From NCBI RefSeq assembly GCF_900108475.1, contig NZ_FNWO01000002.1, forward strand, positions 186,001 to 250,000: a stretch of 64,000 nucleotides of DNA, given 5' to 3'. The notes beneath the pieces are model-generated. The model did not search any database. It saw only the letters and a list, made by a program, of their open reading frames with translations, and had not been told where the DNA came from. The position numbers and the translations under genes were made by a program. This document shows, piece after piece, positions 1 through 8,411 of the stretch; position 1 is the first letter of the stretch, and each line of letters begins with the position of its first letter. Source of the DNA: Magnetospirillum fulvum. GTDB lineage: Bacteria; Pseudomonadota; Alphaproteobacteria; Rhodospirillales; Magnetospirillaceae.

Positions 1-1
1 C

Positions 2-1219
2 GATTTCATCGACCCCGCCTTTCATGCCGCTGCCAGCGGCCAAGCCTGTTTCAATCTTGATGGCTGGGCGATGCGGCCCGCGACCCTGGCCGGGCTGACG
101 GCGCGGGTGGGGGCGGGGGTCGATCTGGTCGTCTGCGAAGGGGTGATGGGGCTGTTCGACGGGGCCTTGACCGCGCCGGGCCAGCCCGATGGCAGCACCG
201 CCCAACTGGCGCTGGCGACCGGCTGGCCGGTGGTGCTGGTGCTGGACGGGCGCGGAATGATCGCCTCGGCGGCGGCAGTGCTGGCCGGGTTCGACCGGTT
301 GCGGCCGGGTCCGGGGCTGGCCGGTGTCGTGTTCAACCGGGTCCGGAGTTCGCGCGCCCAGGCCGCGATCGAAAGCGCCTGCCGTGCCGCCTGTCCCGAT
401 GTCGCGCTGCTGGGCTTTCTGCCGCCCGCTCCGGCGCTGGAGATGAAAAGCCGCCATCTCGGATTGGTCCAGGCCTGCGAGCGGCCCGACCTCGACGCCT
501 TTCTCGACGGTGCGGCGGCGCTGGTCGAGGCGCATCTCGACCTTGACCGTTTGTGCGCCCTGGCTCGTCCGGCCCGGCTGACCGCAGCGGCTCCGGCTGT
601 GCCGCTGCCGCCGTTGGGCCAGCGGATCGCCCTGGCCGCCGATGCCGCCTTTGCCTTTGCCTATCCGGCGACGCTGGACGGCTGGCGCGCCGCCGGGGCC
701 GAGATCGTTCCGTTCTCGCCCCTGGCCGATCAGGGGCCGGACCCTGCCGCCGACGCGGTCTATCTTCCCGGCGGCTACCCTGAGCTTCACGCCGGGCTGC
801 TGGCGGGCAATCGTCGGTTTCTGGGGGGCTTGCGCGCTGCCGCCGACCGGGGTGCGGCCCTGTTCGGCGAGTGCGGCGGCTATATGGTGCTGGGGCGCGG
901 GATCGAGGACGAGACCGGTACCCGCCACGCGATGGCCGGTCTGCTCGGGCTGGAAAGCTCATTCGCCCGGCGGCGGCTTCACCTCGGTTATCGCCGCGCC
1001 GTGCTGGAAACAGCGGGTGCACTGGGTGCGGCCGGGGCGGTGTTTCGCGGCCACGAATTTCATTACGCTTCGGTTCTGGCCGAGGAGGGCGAGCCTTTGT
1101 TCGCGATTTCCGGGGCTGACGGTGCCGGGCTGGGCCGCTGTGGGCTTTGCTCCGGCACCGTTGCCGGGTCGTTCGTTCACTTGATCGACCGGGACGAAGG
1201 CTCCGCTACACCGCCTTGA
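2..1219 (+). CDS. cobB: Cobyrinate a,c-diamide synthase (5' truncated by window edge)
   Basis: The frame is already open at base 2, so the gene is partial; by family comparison about 45-50 N-terminal residues lie outside the window. The enzyme amidates the a and c side chains of (hydrogeno)byrinate using glutamine and ATP in cobalamin synthesis. The first residues, DFIDPAFH, and the NLDGWAM stretch belong to the dethiobiotin-synthetase-like ATP domain. The C-terminal class I glutamine amidotransferase domain shows GGYPELH and GECGGYM, whose Cys nucleophile is encoded at 872-874. The gene overlaps the convergent phaC by 14 bases. cobS and cobT at the other end of the window point to the aerobic cobaltochelatase-dependent route, so hydrogenobyrinate is the probable substrate. 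Family assignment is firm; only the start is missing. Confidence 0.93.
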   Translation, partial: DFIDPAFHAAASGQACFNLDGWAMRPATLAGLTARVGAGVDLVVCEGVMGLFDGALTAPGQPDGSTAQLALATGWPVVLVLDGRGMIASAAAVLAGFDRLRPGPGLAGVVFNRVRSSRAQAAIESACRAACPDVALLGFLPPAPALEMKSRHLGLVQACERPDLDAFLDGAAALVEAHLDLDRLCALARPARLTAAAPAVPLPPLGQRIALAADAAFAFAYPATLDGWRAAGAEIVPFSPLADQGPDPAADAVYLPGGYPELHAGLLAGNRRFLGGLRAAADRGAALFGECGGYMVLGRGIEDETGTRHAMAGLLGLESSFARRRLHLGYRRAVLETAGALGAAGAVFRGHEFHYASVLAEEGEPLFAISGADGAGLGRCGLCSGTVAGSFVHLIDRDEGSATPP

Positions 1220-3002
1220 CGGTGACGTAGCTGCCGGGTGCGTCCTCGATCACCGGGAGCGGGCCCTCGCCGGGCTGGCGCACCGCGACCTGCGGTCCGG
1301 CGTTCTTGGCGACCCAGCTTTGCCAGTCGGTCCACCACGATCCCGCGGTTTCGGACGCGCCCGCCAGCCAGGTTTCCGGGGTCTTGGCCTTCTTGGCATT
1401 GACCCAGTAATTGTATTTGTTGGCGACGGGGGGATTGACCACACCGGCGATATGCCCCGAGGCCGACAGCACGAAGCGGATCGGGCCGGAGACGTGGCGG
1501 GTCAGCGAGAAGGTGCTTTGCCACGGCGCGATATGGTCCTCGCGGGTCGATAGCATGTAGATCGGGGTTTTGATCGCGCCCAGATCGATCGGGGTGCCAT
1601 CGACCTCGATCCCGCCCGGCTCGATCAGCTTGTTCTCCTGATACATTTTGCGCAGGTAGAAGCTGTGCATCGCCGCCGGCATCCGGGTCGAGTCCGAGTT
1701 CCAGTACAGCAGGTCGAACGGGAACGGATCCTTGCCCAGCAGGTAATTGTTGACGACGAACGACCAGATCAAATCGTTGGCGCGCAGCATGTTGAAGGTG
1801 GTGGCCATGTCGCGGCCGTCGAGGAAGCCGGTTTGCGACATCCGCGCTTCAAGGCTGACCAATTGCTCTTCGTCGATGAAGATGCCGAGTTCGCCCGGTT
1901 CCTTGAAGTCGGTCATCGTCGCCAGCAGGGTGGCCGAGACGATGCGGTCGTCACCCTTCGCCGCCATCCAGGCCAGGGTGCAGACGGTCAGGGTGCCGCC
2001 CAGGCAATAGCCGACGATATTGGCCTGACGCTGGCCGGTGATCTGCTCGATCACGTCAAGCGCGGCCAGCGGGCCTTCGTGCATGTAATCGCCGAAGGTC
2101 TTGCCCCCCAGCGATTCGTCGGGATTGACCCACGAAATCACGAAGACGGTGTGGCCCTGATCGACCGCCCATTTCAGGAAGGAGTTTTTCGGCCGCAGAT
2201 CGAGGATGTAATATTTGTTGATCCACGGCGGCACCACCAGCAGCGGCGTTTCGAACGTCGAGGGCGTGGTGGGGGTATATTGGATCAGCTGCATCAGGTC
2301 GTTCTGGAAGACGACCTTGCCCGGCGTCACCGCGATGTTCTCGCCGACGCGGAAAGCGTCGTAATCGGTCATCCGGATCGCCAGATTGCCCTTGCCGCGC
2401 TCAAGGTCGCCCAGCAGGTTGTCGAGCCCCTTCAGCAGGTTTTCGCCGCCGGATTCGACGGTGGCCCGCAACACTTCGGGATTGGTCATCACGAAATTGC
2501 TCGGCGACATCGCATCGACGAACTGGCGGGTATAGAAATCGACCTTCTTGGCCGAACGCTCGTCCAACCCCTCGACGCCGCGGACGACGTTTTGCATCCA
2601 CCGCGCCGATAACAGGTAGGATTGCTTGATGTAGTCGAACACCTCGTTGTCGTTCCACATCTGGTCCTTGAAGCGACGGTCGCCCGCATCCGGGGCCGCC
2701 ACCGGCTCGGTCTTCTGCCCCATCATTCGCAACGTGGTGTTTTGCCACAGCGCGGCGTAATCCTGCCACAGCGACACCTGCGCCTCGACGATCTTGGCCG
2801 GATCGCTGATGATCCGGGTCGTCATTTCAAGGAAGGCATTGCCGATATTGAGCGGATCGAGCGAAGCGATCGTCGGATCGGTGGCCTGACGGGTGATGAA
2901 GTCGCTGACAAGACGCTGACTGCGTTCGGCGATGCTGGTCATCGCCGAAGAAAACTCGGAGGGATCGAGCAGCTTGGTTCCCGCGACCTTTGGATCGGTC
3001 AT
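1206..3002 (-). CDS. phaC: Class I poly(3-hydroxyalkanoate) synthase
   Basis: Polymerises (R)-3-hydroxyacyl-CoA into PHA granules in the cytoplasm. The product is about 598 residues, the usual class I size. It has the PhaC N-terminal domain, then an alpha/beta-hydrolase core with the lipase-like box GYCLGG (Cys near residue 333), the catalytic Asp in STREDH (near 489) and the catalytic His in SASGHIAG (near 517). The start MTDPK (ATG at 3002) was chosen because a GGGGTG stretch lies just upstream and PhaC proteins begin near here; a GTG at 3044 would add 14 residues. The gene is alone, with no phaA, phaB, phasin or phaR beside it in the window. It is transcribed divergently from the lipoprotein gene at 3208. 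Confidence 0.96.
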   Translation of the reverse strand: MTDPKVAGTKLLDPSEFSSAMTSIAERSQRLVSDFITRQATDPTIASLDPLNIGNAFLEMTTRIISDPAKIVEAQVSLWQDYAALWQNTTLRMMGQKTEPVAAPDAGDRRFKDQMWNDNEVFDYIKQSYLLSARWMQNVVRGVEGLDERSAKKVDFYTRQFVDAMSPSNFVMTNPEVLRATVESGGENLLKGLDNLLGDLERGKGNLAIRMTDYDAFRVGENIAVTPGKVVFQNDLMQLIQYTPTTPSTFETPLLVVPPWINKYYILDLRPKNSFLKWAVDQGHTVFVISWVNPDESLGGKTFGDYMHEGPLAALDVIEQITGQRQANIVGYCLGGTLTVCTLAWMAAKGDDRIVSATLLATMTDFKEPGELGIFIDEEQLVSLEARMSQTGFLDGRDMATTFNMLRANDLIWSFVVNNYLLGKDPFPFDLLYWNSDSTRMPAAMHSFYLRKMYQENKLIEPGGIEVDGTPIDLGAIKTPIYMLSTREDHIAPWQSTFSLTRHVSGPIRFVLSASGHIAGVVNPPVANKYNYWVNAKKAKTPETWLAGASETAGSWWTDWQSWVAKNAGPQVAVRQPGEGPLPVIEDAPGSYVTVKAV

Positions 3003-3090
3003 GTCGCACCCCATGGATGTTGCAGGAAGAAACGCCGCCGCCACCGGTCAGACCGACCGGTCCGGAGGGGGACGAGAAAATCGTCCTCTC

Positions 3091-3118
3091 TTTACACGTT
3101 ACACACAATCTATATACT
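3091..3118 (+). promoter_or_regulatory. Candidate sigma70-type promoter for the lipoprotein gene
   Basis: TTTACA (3091-3096) and TATACT (3113-3118) are separated by 16 bases in an AT-rich patch between phaC and the gene starting near 3208. This is the best promoter-like match I see in the divergent region. The start site is not proven. Confidence 0.45.
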
Positions 3119-3207
3119 TTCTATCGCCCGCCTGATAAACGTGAACTTGCCGTAAAACCCGGCAGAGACCAATTTCTGTTGTCCTTATCGGGGGTTGTCG
3201 TCCCACC

Positions 3208-4338
3208 ATGTTCGAGTCCATCGAGATCATGCGCCGCAACGCCCGGCGCCGGATGCTCGCGGTCGGCACCAGCATCGCCACGGCGGCGCTGATTTCTGGT
3301 TGCTCGTGGGTGCCTGATGCATTGAACCCGGTCGAGTGGTATCGGGGGATCGCCGGGTCTTCGAACGATGACGTCAGCGCGTCCGATATCGCCAGCCCCC
3401 GCCGCTCGGATGGAAAGAGCGTCGAGACAACCGCCCAAGGCTCCGGACGCGGCCTTGCCGCCGACCGCGACAACGCCAAATACGCCAGCGCCTCGCGGCG
3501 CGAGCCCGCGCCGACCAAGCAATTGGCCCGTCGCACCGTTCCCGCTCCGGTGCAGACCGCCGCCGCGACGCCGTCTGTTCCGGTCCCCGCTCCCGCTCCG
3601 GTCGCGGCGACGCCGCTGCCGCTGCCGCCCGGCGCGACCTCGGCCAGTGTCGCCGCCTCGACGGCGCGCGAGATGCCGTCGCTCGACCGCCCGATGCGGA
3701 CCGCCCGCGACGAAGGCCCCAACGCGGCTCCGACCCAAATCGCCAGCGCGCCGCCGCCCCGGCCCAATCTTCCCGAGACGGTGCCGACCCGCCGCAGCAC
3801 CCTGGTCGATCATTACCAGCAGCGCTTGACCGAATCCTCCGCCGCCACGACCAAGAGCGGGACGTTCGATCAGGTGCCGCCGTCCCGGCCGGACTCGTCT
3901 TATGCGCAGCCGGCCTCGGCTTATGCGGTTCCCGCCAACGCGCCGATCACCTATCGCAGCCAGCAGCCGCTGCCCGCGACCGCCTATGCCTCGCCCGACG
4001 AGGTCGCGCCGGTGCTGATCCCACCGCGCGGCGTGCGCGGGGCTAAGGGAGCGGTGCTGCCGCCCGCACCGGCCGCCAGCTTTCAGGTTGCCTCGTTCTA
4101 CCCTGATTACGATGGCGGACTGAGCGAGGACAATCTGTCCCAATTGCGCAACGTCGCCGCTCTGAACCGTCGCTCCGGGGGTGTGATCCGGCTGGACGGC
4201 TCGGTCGAGCCGGGTACGATCCGCCGCGTCGTCGCCGCGTTGGGCCAGATGGGGGTGTCGTCGCGCAAAATCCGGGTTGCCCCAGGGTCAGACGGGATCG
4301 GCGAGGGCGGCGAGGTCCGGATTTCGATCGATTATTGA
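3208..4338 (+). CDS. Pro/Ala-rich lipoprotein with degenerate OmpA-like C-terminus
   Basis: I do not recognise a named family. The N-terminus is basic, then hydrophobic, ending in a lipobox ISGC (Cys at residue 32 from the first ATG), so it is probably a lipoprotein. Internal starts at 3229 and 3253 would give a more usual signal-peptide length. Residues about 100-300 are low-complexity, rich in Pro, Ala, Ser and Thr, and look like a flexible periplasmic linker. The last 75 residues (LSEDNLSQL ... VRISIDY) resemble the end of an OmpA-like peptidoglycan-binding domain with the GHTD segment missing; this is inference. A promoter-like sequence lies upstream. The glycan genes follow 76 bases later, and co-transcription is possible but not shown. 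Confidence 0.75.
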   Translation: MFESIEIMRRNARRRMLAVGTSIATAALISGCSWVPDALNPVEWYRGIAGSSNDDVSASDIASPRRSDGKSVETTAQGSGRGLAADRDNAKYASASRREPAPTKQLARRTVPAPVQTAAATPSVPVPAPAPVAATPLPLPPGATSASVAASTAREMPSLDRPMRTARDEGPNAAPTQIASAPPPRPNLPETVPTRRSTLVDHYQQRLTESSAATTKSGTFDQVPPSRPDSSYAQPASAYAVPANAPITYRSQQPLPATAYASPDEVAPVLIPPRGVRGAKGAVLPPAPAASFQVASFYPDYDGGLSEDNLSQLRNVAALNRRSGGVIRLDGSVEPGTIRRVVAALGQMGVSSRKIRVAPGSDGIGEGGEVRISIDY

Positions 4339-4414
4339 TCGTTCCCGTTGAAGGCAAGGTGGCGAAGCTTTACCGAAAAGCGCAGCGCCTTGGCCTGTCA
4401 GCGGCGGAGGCGTC

Positions 4415-6415
4415 GTGACAGAGGGGGCAAGAGGGTCTAAAGAAGGGAACCGTTTGTCGTCCCGAGGTCTGGGAATGAAGCTGAAGCTGTCGCGTGCCTA
4501 TATCGCGTTTGCCCACGACGTCGTCATGGCCGCGTTCTCGTTTCTCGCCGCGCTTTATTTGCGGCTGGGATCGGACCAGTGGTCGCTCCGCAGCGACCAG
4601 GACCTGCTGATCGGGACCGGTCTGTTCGTTGCGGTGGCGATCCCGGTGTTTCTGTCGCTCCGGCTCTATCGCGGGGTGTGGCGCTATGCTTCGACCAGCG
4701 ACATGGCCGGGTTGGTGCGCGCTGCCACGCTGACGATCCTGGTCTTTACCGTGGTGCTGTTCCTGGTCAACCGGTTGGAGACGGTGCCGCGTTCGGTGCT
4801 GATCATCAATTGGTTCGTCCTGCTGACTCTGCTGGGCGGGCCGCGCTTTCTGTATCGTAGCCTCAAGGACCGTCGTCAGGCCCGGCGCGCCTTTAATACC
4901 GAGGCGATTCCGGCCTTGCTGGTCGGGGCCGGGGACGAGGCCGAATTGTTCATTCGCGCCACTCGCTCGGTCGATGCCGAATACCGCGCCGTCGGGCTGG
5001 TCAGCGAACGGGGCGCCAGAGTCGGACGCAATATCCACGGTATCGACGTGCTGGGCTCGATCGACGAGCTTGACGCGGTGGTCGAGCAATTGAAGCGGCG
5101 CGGTCAGGCCCCGCAGCGTCTGATCATCACCGACCACCGGCTGGACGGCGGGATCGTCCGCGAATTGTTCGACGCCGCCGACCGTCTCGGGATGGTTATG
5201 GGGCGGATTCCGCGCCTGACCGACCTCAAGGACGGTCTGGGCGACGAAATTCCGATCCGCCCGATCGCGGTCGAGGATTTGCTGGGGCGGCCGCAGCAGG
5301 CGCTTGACCGGTCCGGACTGGAAGTCCTGATCCGGGGCCGCCGGGTGATGGTCACCGGGGCCGGGGGCAGTATCGGTTCGGAACTGGTGCGCCAGATCGC
5401 CACGTTTGCGCCCGAACGGCTGGTCCTGTTCGAAGCCTGCGAGTTCAACCTTTATACCATCGACCAGGAACTGAGCGCGCGGCCCGACGCGCCCCAGGTG
5501 GTGCCGTTGCTGGGCGACGTCCGCGACGCCGGGCGGGTCGGTCAGGCAATGGCGGACCACCGCCCCGATCTGGTGTTCCATGCCGCCGCTCTGAAGCATG
5601 TGCCGATGGTCGAGCACAATCCCGAAGAGGGGATTCTGACCAACGCAATCGGTACCCGCATTGTCGCCGATGCTTGTATCGAGGCCGGAACGGCGCTGAT
5701 GGTGCAGATTTCGACCGACAAGGCGGTCAATCCGACCAATGTGATGGGGGCGTCGAAGCGGGTGGCGGAAATGTACGCCCAGGCGCTCGACCTTGCCGCC
5801 GGGCAACGGCCGGGCGGCACCCGCTTCGTCACCGTCCGCTTTGGCAACGTGCTGGGTTCGACCGGCTCGGTGGTGCCGCTGTTCCAGCGCCAACTGGCCG
5901 CGGGCGGGCCGATCACCGTCACCCATCCCGACATGACCCGCTATTTCATGACGGTGCGCGAAGCGGTCGAACTGGTGCTGCACGCCTCGCAATTCGGGGC
6001 GCGTAACGCCGATTATCGCGGCAAGATTTTCGTGCTCGACATGGGCGAGCCGGTGCGGATCGTCGATCTCGCCCGGCAGATGATCCGGCTGGCCGGGTTG
6101 CGGCCCGACCGCGACATCGCGATCACCTTTACCGGCCTGCGGCCCGGCGAAAAGCTGTTCGAGGAGATTTTCCACGGAGCCGAGCCGCCGGTGGCGACCG
6201 GGCAACCCGGTTTGCTGGTGGCGACGCCGCGCGCCGTCGATGCCGAGGCGCTGGGCCGGGCGATCGACGAATTGCGCCAGTCCTGCCGGTCCCGTCAGGT
6301 CGAAATGGCGCTGGGCATCCTGCGGCGGCTGGTGCCGGAATATCAGCCCAACGGCCAGCCCCCGGTCAGTCCGGCGCTGGTCGATGCGGCATCCGGCGGC
6401 GACGAGGCCCGGTGA
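4415..6415 (+). CDS. WbpM/CapD/FlaA1-family nucleotide-sugar 4,6-dehydratase
   Basis: Membrane-anchored member of the large UDP-GlcNAc 4,6-dehydratase family that makes precursors for O-antigen, capsule or glycoprotein sugars. The 666-residue product has about four N-terminal membrane helices (residues 25-150), a first Rossmann-like domain, then an extended SDR domain from about residue 305 beginning VMVTGAGGSIGSE. The catalytic region has STDKAVNP followed by MGASK, matching the S-M-K triad (Met for Tyr) typical of this family. Start is uncertain: a GTG at 4415 follows GGAGG at short spacing, while an ATG at 4475 would remove 20 non-conserved residues. The stop overlaps the next gene (TGATG), so the three glycan genes form one operon. 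The specific sugar cannot be told from sequence. Confidence 0.92.
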   Translation: MTEGARGSKEGNRLSSRGLGMKLKLSRAYIAFAHDVVMAAFSFLAALYLRLGSDQWSLRSDQDLLIGTGLFVAVAIPVFLSLRLYRGVWRYASTSDMAGLVRAATLTILVFTVVLFLVNRLETVPRSVLIINWFVLLTLLGGPRFLYRSLKDRRQARRAFNTEAIPALLVGAGDEAELFIRATRSVDAEYRAVGLVSERGARVGRNIHGIDVLGSIDELDAVVEQLKRRGQAPQRLIITDHRLDGGIVRELFDAADRLGMVMGRIPRLTDLKDGLGDEIPIRPIAVEDLLGRPQQALDRSGLEVLIRGRRVMVTGAGGSIGSELVRQIATFAPERLVLFEACEFNLYTIDQELSARPDAPQVVPLLGDVRDAGRVGQAMADHRPDLVFHAAALKHVPMVEHNPEEGILTNAIGTRIVADACIEAGTALMVQISTDKAVNPTNVMGASKRVAEMYAQALDLAAGQRPGGTRFVTVRFGNVLGSTGSVVPLFQRQLAAGGPITVTHPDMTRYFMTVREAVELVLHASQFGARNADYRGKIFVLDMGEPVRIVDLARQMIRLAGLRPDRDIAITFTGLRPGEKLFEEIFHGAEPPVATGQPGLLVATPRAVDAEALGRAIDELRQSCRSRQVEMALGILRRLVPEYQPNGQPPVSPALVDAASGGDEAR

Positions 6416-7425
6416 TGGTGCCGGGTGATCTGCTCCCCGGTGCCGTCGCGGCGGGAGCCTCGTTCGCCCTGACCGGCTTGGCGACCCGTCAGGTGCTGGG
6501 CTGGCTGACCCGCAAACAGATTCTCGACCGTCCCAACGAGCGCTCCAGCCACACAATCGCGGTGCCGCGCGGCGGCGGAATGGCGGTGACTCCCGTCGTC
6601 GCCCTGGTGTGGCTTGCCGTCGCGGCGTGGAGCGGACAAAGCACCTTCCTGATCCTGGCCGGGTTGGCCCTGGGGTTGATGGGGCTGTCCTGGCTGGACG
6701 ACCGCCGGGGATTGCCGCCGCTGCCCCGCTTTGCCGCCCATGCCCTGGCGGTGGTGGTCGGGCTGTCGCTGCTCGGTCCCGATCAGAGGGTGTTCCAGGG
6801 CCTGCTGCCGCTGTGGGGCGACCGTCTGCTCGCCGGGCTGGGCTGGCTGTGGTTCGTCAATCTGTACAATTTCATGGACGGGATCGACGGCATCACCGGC
6901 ACCGAGACCGCCAGTGTGGGCGGCGGAATCGCCCTGGTAACTGTGATCGCCGGGCTGGGCCTGGGCTCCCTGCCCTTCGCCCTTGCCCTGGCCGCCGCCG
7001 GGCTCGGCTTTCTGCTGTGGAACTGGCCGCCCGCGCGGATTTTCCTGGGCGATTGCGGCTCGATCCCGCTCGGGTTCCTGCTGGGCGCGCTGCTGGTGGG
7101 GCTGGCCGCGCAAGGGCAGGTCGCCGCCGCTCTGATCCTGCCCGCTTATTACCTTGCCGACGCGACGATCACCTTGCTGTGGCGGGCGCTTGACCGCGAA
7201 CGGATCTGGCAACCGCACCGCCGCCATTTCTATCAGCGGGCGGTGCGCGGCGGCCGCTCCCATGCCGATGTGACCCGGGCGATTCTGGTCGGCAATCTGG
7301 CCCTGATCGGCTGGGCCGCTCTGGCTGCCGCCGGGTTTCCCGCCTGGGCCGGTGGTGGCGCGGCGCTGACGGTCGCCCTGCTGCTGGCGCTGTTGACCCG
7401 CTGGGCCAAGGGGATCGTGCGATGA
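6415..7425 (+). CDS. Polyprenyl-phosphate HexNAc-1-phosphate transferase (WecA/WbpL type)
   Basis: Integral membrane enzyme of the MraY/WecA family that starts glycan assembly by moving a sugar-1-phosphate from a UDP-sugar to undecaprenyl phosphate. It is strongly hydrophobic with many membrane segments. Family motifs are the Asp pair in SWLDDRRGL, NFMDGIDGITG and FLGDCGSIPLG, and the cytoplasmic His-rich loop HRRHFYQRA near residue 265. The ATG at 6415 overlaps the upstream stop, and a GTG at 6412 precedes it directly. Length (336 residues) fits WbpL. It overlaps the following epimerase gene by four bases (ATGA). The exact sugar is unknown; pairing with a WbpM-like dehydratase suggests a 6-deoxy-HexNAc such as FucNAc or QuiNAc. 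Confidence 0.93.
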   Translation: MVPGDLLPGAVAAGASFALTGLATRQVLGWLTRKQILDRPNERSSHTIAVPRGGGMAVTPVVALVWLAVAAWSGQSTFLILAGLALGLMGLSWLDDRRGLPPLPRFAAHALAVVVGLSLLGPDQRVFQGLLPLWGDRLLAGLGWLWFVNLYNFMDGIDGITGTETASVGGGIALVTVIAGLGLGSLPFALALAAAGLGFLLWNWPPARIFLGDCGSIPLGFLLGALLVGLAAQGQVAAALILPAYYLADATITLLWRALDRERIWQPHRRHFYQRAVRGGRSHADVTRAILVGNLALIGWAALAAAGFPAWAGGGAALTVALLLALLTRWAKGIVR

Positions 7426-8384
7426 CGATTGTGGTGACCGGAGCCAATGGATTCGTTGGGCGTCCGCTTTGCGCCGACCTCACCAAGGCCGGGCAGCAGG
7501 TCGTCGCGGCGGTGCGGCCCCACGCTGCTTTGCCCGAAGGTATCGAGCGCCGGTCCGTTGCCGGACTGGCGGCTTCGACCGATTGGCAGGGCGCGCTGGC
7601 CGGGGCGGATTCGGTGGTTCATCTCGCCGCCCGCGTCCATGTGATGCACGATACCAGTGCCGATCCGCTGGCCGAGTTCCGCGCCGCCAATGTCGCCGGG
7701 ACCCTGGCCCTGGCCGAGCAGGCGGCGGCGGCGGGAGTGCGTCACCTCGTTTTCCTCAGTTCGATCAAAGCCAACGGCGAAGAGACCGGAGCGATTCCGT
7801 TCGGTCCCGATATGGCGGCGCCGGTCGATCCCTATGGCATCTCGAAGCGCGAGGCCGAACTGGGGCTGGCCGCGCTGGCGGCCCGGACCGGGCTGGCGGT
7901 TACGGTGTTGCGCCCGCCGCTGGTGTACGGGCCGGGGGTGAAGGGCAATCTGCGCCGTCTGATCCAGGCGGTTGATCGCGGCCTGCCGTTGCCGCTGGGC
8001 TCGATCGACAATCGCCGCGCCCTGATCGGTCTGGGCAATCTGACCGCCGCGATCGGGCGCGCTTTGGATCGCCCCCCCGCCCCCGGCATCTGCCGTATCT
8101 ATACCCTGTGCGATGACGAAACGGTCTCGACCCCGGGGTTGATCCGCCGCCTTGCCGCCGCTTTGGGCCGTCCGGCCCGGCTGCTGCCGGTGCCGGTCAA
8201 CTGGCTGCGGTTGGCCGGGCGGGTGACCGGGCGGTCGGCGGCGGTTCAGCGGCTGACCGGCTCGCTTGAAATCGACGATTGCCTGATCCGCGCCGAGCTG
8301 GACTGGACCCCGCCAGTCAGTCTCGAATCCGGGCTGGCGGCGATGGCGGCGGGCTGGCGCACCGATCGCCGGGCCTTGGCATAA
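7422..8384 (+). CDS. NAD-dependent epimerase/dehydratase of the WbpV/WbpK type
   Basis: Extended SDR protein of 320 residues, with the N-terminal NAD-binding glycine motif TGANGFVGRPL and the catalytic YGISK (YxxxK). Members of this family next to WbpL-like transferases act as UDP-4-keto-6-deoxy-HexNAc 4-reductases or epimerases, completing the sugar begun by the upstream 4,6-dehydratase. It is the last gene of the three-gene glycan operon, with an ATGA overlap with the transferase. A small GC hairpin follows before the convergent comM gene. The reductase-versus-epimerase role is inferred from neighbours only. Confidence 0.88.
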   Translation: MTIVVTGANGFVGRPLCADLTKAGQQVVAAVRPHAALPEGIERRSVAGLAASTDWQGALAGADSVVHLAARVHVMHDTSADPLAEFRAANVAGTLALAEQAAAAGVRHLVFLSSIKANGEETGAIPFGPDMAAPVDPYGISKREAELGLAALAARTGLAVTVLRPPLVYGPGVKGNLRRLIQAVDRGLPLPLGSIDNRRALIGLGNLTAAIGRALDRPPAPGICRIYTLCDDETVSTPGLIRRLAAALGRPARLLPVPVNWLRLAGRVTGRSAAVQRLTGSLEIDDCLIRAELDWTPPVSLESGLAAMAAGWRTDRRALA

Positions 8385-8394
8385 AGAACCGTTT

Positions 8395-8411
8395 GGGGGC
8401 TGTGCGCCCCC
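8395..8411. terminator. GC hairpin between convergent genes
   Basis: GGGGGC and GCCCCC form a six-base-pair stem with a five-base loop between the epimerase stop and the comM stop. It has no clear T-tract, so termination is only plausible. Confidence 0.4.
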
